From contig DATNIY010000106.1 of assembly GCA_035604195.1 (NCBI GenBank), positions 1-24,369 on the forward strand: 24,369 nucleotides of DNA, in the 5' to 3' direction. A program made the position numbers and the translations under genes. The notes beneath the pieces are model-generated. The model made no database searches. It had not been told where the DNA came from and was given only the letters and a program-made list of their open reading frames with translations. Of the stretch, positions 22,831-24,369 are shown piece by piece. Within the stretch, counting starts at the first letter, position 1. Each line of letters begins with the position of its first letter. Origin of the DNA: DATJLY01 sp035604195. GTDB lineage: Bacteria > Pseudomonadota > Alphaproteobacteria > ATCC43930 > CGMCC-115725.

Positions 22831-23775
22831 ATGCACGCCCTCGGCGCAAGCGAGGTCATCGCCGCCCTCGACTTTCCCTCGCTGGTCGAGGGCCTGCGCC
22901 AGATGTTCCGCAGCGGCGGCTGCGAGATGCCGCAGCGCCACCGCCATACCATCCCGGTGCCGGGCGCGCGCGATGGCGAGCTTCTGATCATGCCGGCCTG
23001 GCAGCGGGGCCGGCATCTCGGCGTCAAGCTGCTCACGGTCTTTCCCGACAACCCCGCGCAAAAGCGGCCGGCGATGATGGGGGCGTACTTGCTGCTCGAC
23101 GGCAGAAGCGGCGCGCCCTTGGCGCTGATGGACGCGCCGGCGCTGACGGCGCGGCGCACCGCCGCCGCCTCGGCGCTCGCCGCGAGCTACCTGGCGCGGC
23201 CCGATTGCGAGCGGCTCTTGATGATCGGGACGGGCGCGCTCGCCTCGCATCTCATCGAGGCGCATGCAAGCGTGCGGCCCATTCGCAACGTACTGGTCTG
23301 GGGCCGCGACCCCGACAAGGCGCAGCGGCTTGCCCGCCGCCTCGACCGGCGCGGCCTCAAGGTCGCGGCGACCGACGATCTCCGCGGCGCGGTCAGCGGC
23401 GCACACATCATCTGCTGCGCGACGACGGCGCGCGAGCCGATCCTGCGCGGCCATTGGCTGCCCTTGGGCGTGCATATCGACCTCGTCGGCGCCTTCACGC
23501 CGGAGATGCGCGAGGCCGATGACGAGACCATGCGCCGCGCCCGCATCTTCGTCGATACGCGCGAGGCGGCGCTCAACGAGGCGGGCGATCTCATCGGCGC
23601 GATTGCCGCCGACGTCATGACCGCCGAGGACATCGCCGGCGATCTTTTCGAGCTGACCCGCGGCAGCCGTGCCGGAAGGCGCTATCACGACCAGATCACG
23701 CTATTCAAATCCGTCGGCGTGGCGCTCGAGGATCTGGCGGCGGCACAGCTCGCGCTCGAACACATCTTGAGCTGA
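22831..23775 (+). CDS. Ornithine cyclodeaminase / mu-crystallin family protein
   Basis: The protein is 314 residues from ATG 22831; a TTG at 22795 overlapping the lapA stop is an alternative start. The family pattern is clear: PQRHRHTIPVP, GVKLLTVFPDN with substrate Lys66, LMDAPALTARRTAAASALA, the Rossmann glycine loop LLMIGTGALASHLIEAH (near 129-145), HIDLVGAFTPEMREADDETM, and FKSVGVALEDLAAAQLA near the end. Family members use NAD(P)(H): ornithine cyclodeaminases make proline, while others reduce cyclic imines such as pyrroline-2-carboxylate or dehydrogenate amino acids. The sequence alone does not decide the substrate. It is the last gene before the GC content drops. Confidence 0.88.
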   Translation: MHALGASEVIAALDFPSLVEGLRQMFRSGGCEMPQRHRHTIPVPGARDGELLIMPAWQRGRHLGVKLLTVFPDNPAQKRPAMMGAYLLLDGRSGAPLALMDAPALTARRTAAASALAASYLARPDCERLLMIGTGALASHLIEAHASVRPIRNVLVWGRDPDKAQRLARRLDRRGLKVAATDDLRGAVSGAHIICCATTAREPILRGHWLPLGVHIDLVGAFTPEMREADDETMRRARIFVDTREAALNEAGDLIGAIAADVMTAEDIAGDLFELTRGSRAGRRYHDQITLFKSVGVALEDLAAAQLALEHILS

Positions 23776-23822
23776 CCATGGAAGGCGGGCCGCCGCATTT
23801 ATCAACGGCTGTAAGGCTTTGA

Positions 23823-24369
23823 TCAGAGGGGCGCACACCTTTCGATCGCGGTAATGACCTGCACCAGTTCATCGTCGAGATCTTCCCGGCGCATCTGGCT
23901 CAGAAGATCCCGAGTGGAGATTGACACTCCGAAATTATCCTGACCCCATTTTGAGAGGGAGGCGATCAGGCGCTTTCCGTCAGCTAACTTAATTTTGCCT
24001 TGCAGCGAATTCCACGTGGTAGCTATTCGCTTTCGGGCATATCTGTTTCCTTCGACGGCCTCTTTCGGTCGCTTTTGCCTCACATATTCCTCGGCATGTC
24101 GGTCAAAAATTTCGTCCTTCATCTCGTCACAAAAACGCTGGATGGCGGATTCGATCTCTCTGATGCTTGGCACGGCCCCGCCTTCGAGCTTGAGTCGCAA
24201 AACTCGCTCAATGATTTGGGCGCTTACGAGATAATTTTCGATCTCCTTTCTGGCCCACACATGCAGCTCGACCGACGCATCCCTCGCCTGCGAACGTCGG
24301 CGCTCAATTTCGTCTTCGAGGTGATAATCCGGGTCGAGGATGCAATAAGCGGTGATCTCCTCACCTCCG
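23823..24369 (-). CDS. OLD-family-like ATPase/TOPRIM nuclease, C-terminal fragment
   Basis: The frame is open to the window edge and ends at 23823, giving 181 residues of the C-terminus. Near the edge, EEITAYCILDPDYHLEDEIE shows the D-x-D (DPD) of a TOPRIM metal site; HVWARKEIENYLVSAQIIER follows, a segment typical of the TOPRIM part of OLD-like AAA ATPases. The rest (ADGKRLIASLSKWGQDNFGV, then DELVQVITAIE) resembles the family's C-terminal tail. OLD proteins pair an SMC-like ATPase with a TOPRIM nuclease and are frequent in phage defence (for example GajA of Gabija); a partner gene would lie beyond the window. The GC content is about half, clearly below its neighbours. The shorter GTG start at 24260 is internal. 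The call rests on motifs seen by eye. Confidence 0.7.
   Translation of the reverse strand, partial: GGEEITAYCILDPDYHLEDEIERRRSQARDASVELHVWARKEIENYLVSAQIIERVLRLKLEGGAVPSIREIESAIQRFCDEMKDEIFDRHAEEYVRQKRPKEAVEGNRYARKRIATTWNSLQGKIKLADGKRLIASLSKWGQDNFGVSISTRDLLSQMRREDLDDELVQVITAIERCAPL

Overview
The window is a gene-dense, high-GC stretch of an alphaproteobacterial chromosome, most like a free-living Rhodospirillales-type organism. The evidence is the set of lineage-typical genes: an FzlA-type GST-fold division protein, an NDUFA9-family complex I protein, a TIGR02300 (FYDLN acid) protein, a class II (CP4-like) AroA, an OpgC-family acyltransferase, and the orders kdsD-lptC-lptA-lptB-rpoN-hpf-ptsN and aroA-cmk-rpsA-ihfB-lapA. 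No insertion sequence, CRISPR array or rRNA gene was seen.

Layout. 1-3435: the 3' end of an RND efflux pump gene, a secreted TPR protein, fzlA (minus), a DUF924 protein and an NDUFA9-like protein (minus). 3538-4325: a tRNA-Leu(CAG) gene with its own promoter, followed 50 nt later by RNase D. 4377-10581: an envelope and nitrogen-regulation block. kdsD and lptCAB make and export lipopolysaccharide. rpoN, hpf and ptsN supply sigma-54, the ribosome hibernation factor and EIIA-Ntr. A near-consensus -24/-12 element lies directly before rpoN. 10586-15287: five minus-strand genes: hsp20 (with an RpoH-like promoter and a ROSE-like RNA thermometer), a TTC38-like TPR protein, a secreted CE1-type esterase, opgC and a ChrR-like cupin. 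15457-17978: a fosmidomycin-resistance-type MFS pump (plus) facing phosphoglycolate phosphatase (minus), tRNA-Ala(GGC) (minus) and the FYDLN acid protein (minus). 18125-23775: aroA, cmk, rpsA, a possible small ORF, ihfB, lapA and an ornithine cyclodeaminase family gene, all plus. 23823-24369: the C-terminal part of an OLD/TOPRIM-type nuclease (minus) in DNA of clearly lower GC, probably the edge of an acquired, defence-like segment.

Most of the protein content is core metabolism. The unusual signals are in short non-coding stretches. Between tRNA-Ala and gph a block is arranged A-B-A', so that two mutually exclusive hairpins can form, one hiding the gph ribosome binding site. The hsp20 leader has the bulged-G hairpin expected of ROSE thermometers. 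The sigma-54 site before rpoN suggests autoregulation. A 52-codon ORF with a strong ribosome binding site overlaps the ihfB start by ATGA. The lower-GC right end holds the nuclease fragment, whose neighbours beyond the window would decide whether a defence island begins there. All functional assignments are from reading sequences by eye; no searches or folding programs were run.
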